From contig NZ_CP054257.1 in the NCBI RefSeq assembly GCF_017893945.1, positions 2,562,238-2,626,237 of the forward strand: DNA of 64,000 bases, read 5' to 3'. The notes beneath the pieces are model-generated. The model searched no databases. It saw nothing but the letters and a program-made list of their open reading frames with translations, and was not told the origin of the DNA. Of this stretch, positions 63,790-64,000 are shown piece by piece. The position numbers and the translations under genes are program-made. Positions within the stretch are counted from its first letter, which is position 1. The number at the start of each line of letters is the position of its first letter. This DNA is from Treponema parvum. Its GTDB lineage: Bacteria; Spirochaetota; Spirochaetia; Treponematales; Treponemataceae.

Positions 63790-64000
63790 GGCATTATATA
63801 TTATTATATTTTTAAATTTAATAGTAATAATAATAAGACCTGTTATTATGTGTAAAAGTGCCCTATCCGTATATGTTTTAATAAAATAAAACTTGGATAA
63901 GTTTGTTCCTTCTATCAACAGTTTATGCACTTATCAACATTTTTAATACATATCAATAAGGTATCAACATAATATTATCACATTATACACAATTTTGTAT
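63790..64000. other. Probable replication origin (oriC)
   Basis: An AT-rich block (63792-63837) ending in TAGTAATAATAATAAG (63822-63837), which resembles a DnaA-trio element, faces a cluster of DnaA-box-like nonamers: TGTGTAAAA (63849, reverse), CTATCAACA (63912), TTATGCACT (63923), TTATCAACA (63931), ATATCAATA (63950), GTATCAACA (63961), TTATCACAT (63975) and the consensus TTATACACA (63983). It sits between dnaN and where dnaA should be. The region continues past the window edge. Confidence 0.7.

Noticed and set aside
61960..64000. CRISPR-like repeated spacing in the AT-rich origin region
   Set aside because: The repeated nonamers are short and irregularly spaced, without equal-length spacers; they fit DnaA boxes.

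Overview
The window is a stretch of spirochaete chromosome, most likely from a Treponema species. Pointers are: a FlgM-type anti-sigma factor; periplasmic or lipoprotein families typical of treponemes; the set dnaN-recF-DUF721-rpmH-rnpA-yidD-yidC-jag next to an origin-like AT-rich region; a cyclophilin-FKBP fusion chaperone; and a def-fmt-PASTA cluster. The species cannot be fixed from sequence reading alone. Base composition is moderate in the core genes and clearly more AT-rich between about 35.5 and 46 kb.

Layout. 1-7.6 kb: a 5'-cut GH13 amylase-like enzyme, a threonine-synthase homologue that has lost its PLP site, a DUF3015 protein and a DUF4105 protein. 7.7-18.9 kb (minus strand): a PASTA protein, fmt, def, hisD, a HisA-HisI-HisE triple fusion, a phosphohexomutase and a solute-binding-protein/ATPase/permease ABC importer. 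19-27 kb (plus): purL, a thioredoxin-like lipoprotein and two tandem DUF21-CBS (CNNM/CorC-like) membrane proteins. 27-35.5 kb: a cytidylate-kinase-like protein, an omptin-family outer-membrane protease, RluA-type and RsmI RNA-modifying enzymes, flgM, a metal-site-less iron-alcohol-dehydrogenase homologue, a SPOUT methyltransferase, a GHKL-HDOD protein and an aldo/keto reductase. 35.7-46.1 kb is an accessory region: a RelBE-type toxin-antitoxin pair, an IS256-family remnant, at least three displaced Rhs pieces with toxin-tail and immunity-like genes, a truncated tyrosine integrase beside a tRNA with CAU anticodon, a DUF262/HNH defence-type nuclease, a metallophosphoesterase and a gene broken by a stop codon. 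46.2-64 kb: mnmE, a DUF4015 glycosidase-like protein, a sirtuin, parAB, a methyltransferase, a HAD phosphatase, small membrane genes, the double immunophilin, jag-yidC-yidD-rnpA-rpmH, DUF721-recF-dnaN and the origin-like region with DnaA boxes.

The housekeeping part serves purine and histidine synthesis, translation start (def/fmt), tRNA and rRNA modification, membrane-protein insertion and chromosome replication and partition. Three observations stand out. First, several operon-heading genes (thrC-like, hisAIE, purL, rluA, rsmI, probably parA) have a good -35/-10 promoter whose predicted transcription start falls on the start codon, so they look leaderless. Second, a two-hairpin intergenic repeat recurs four times. 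Third, two large proteins look like enzymes whose catalytic sites were erased (the ThrC and Fe-ADH homologues). The most likely source of undescribed function is the Rhs/immunity/defence island around the tRNA.
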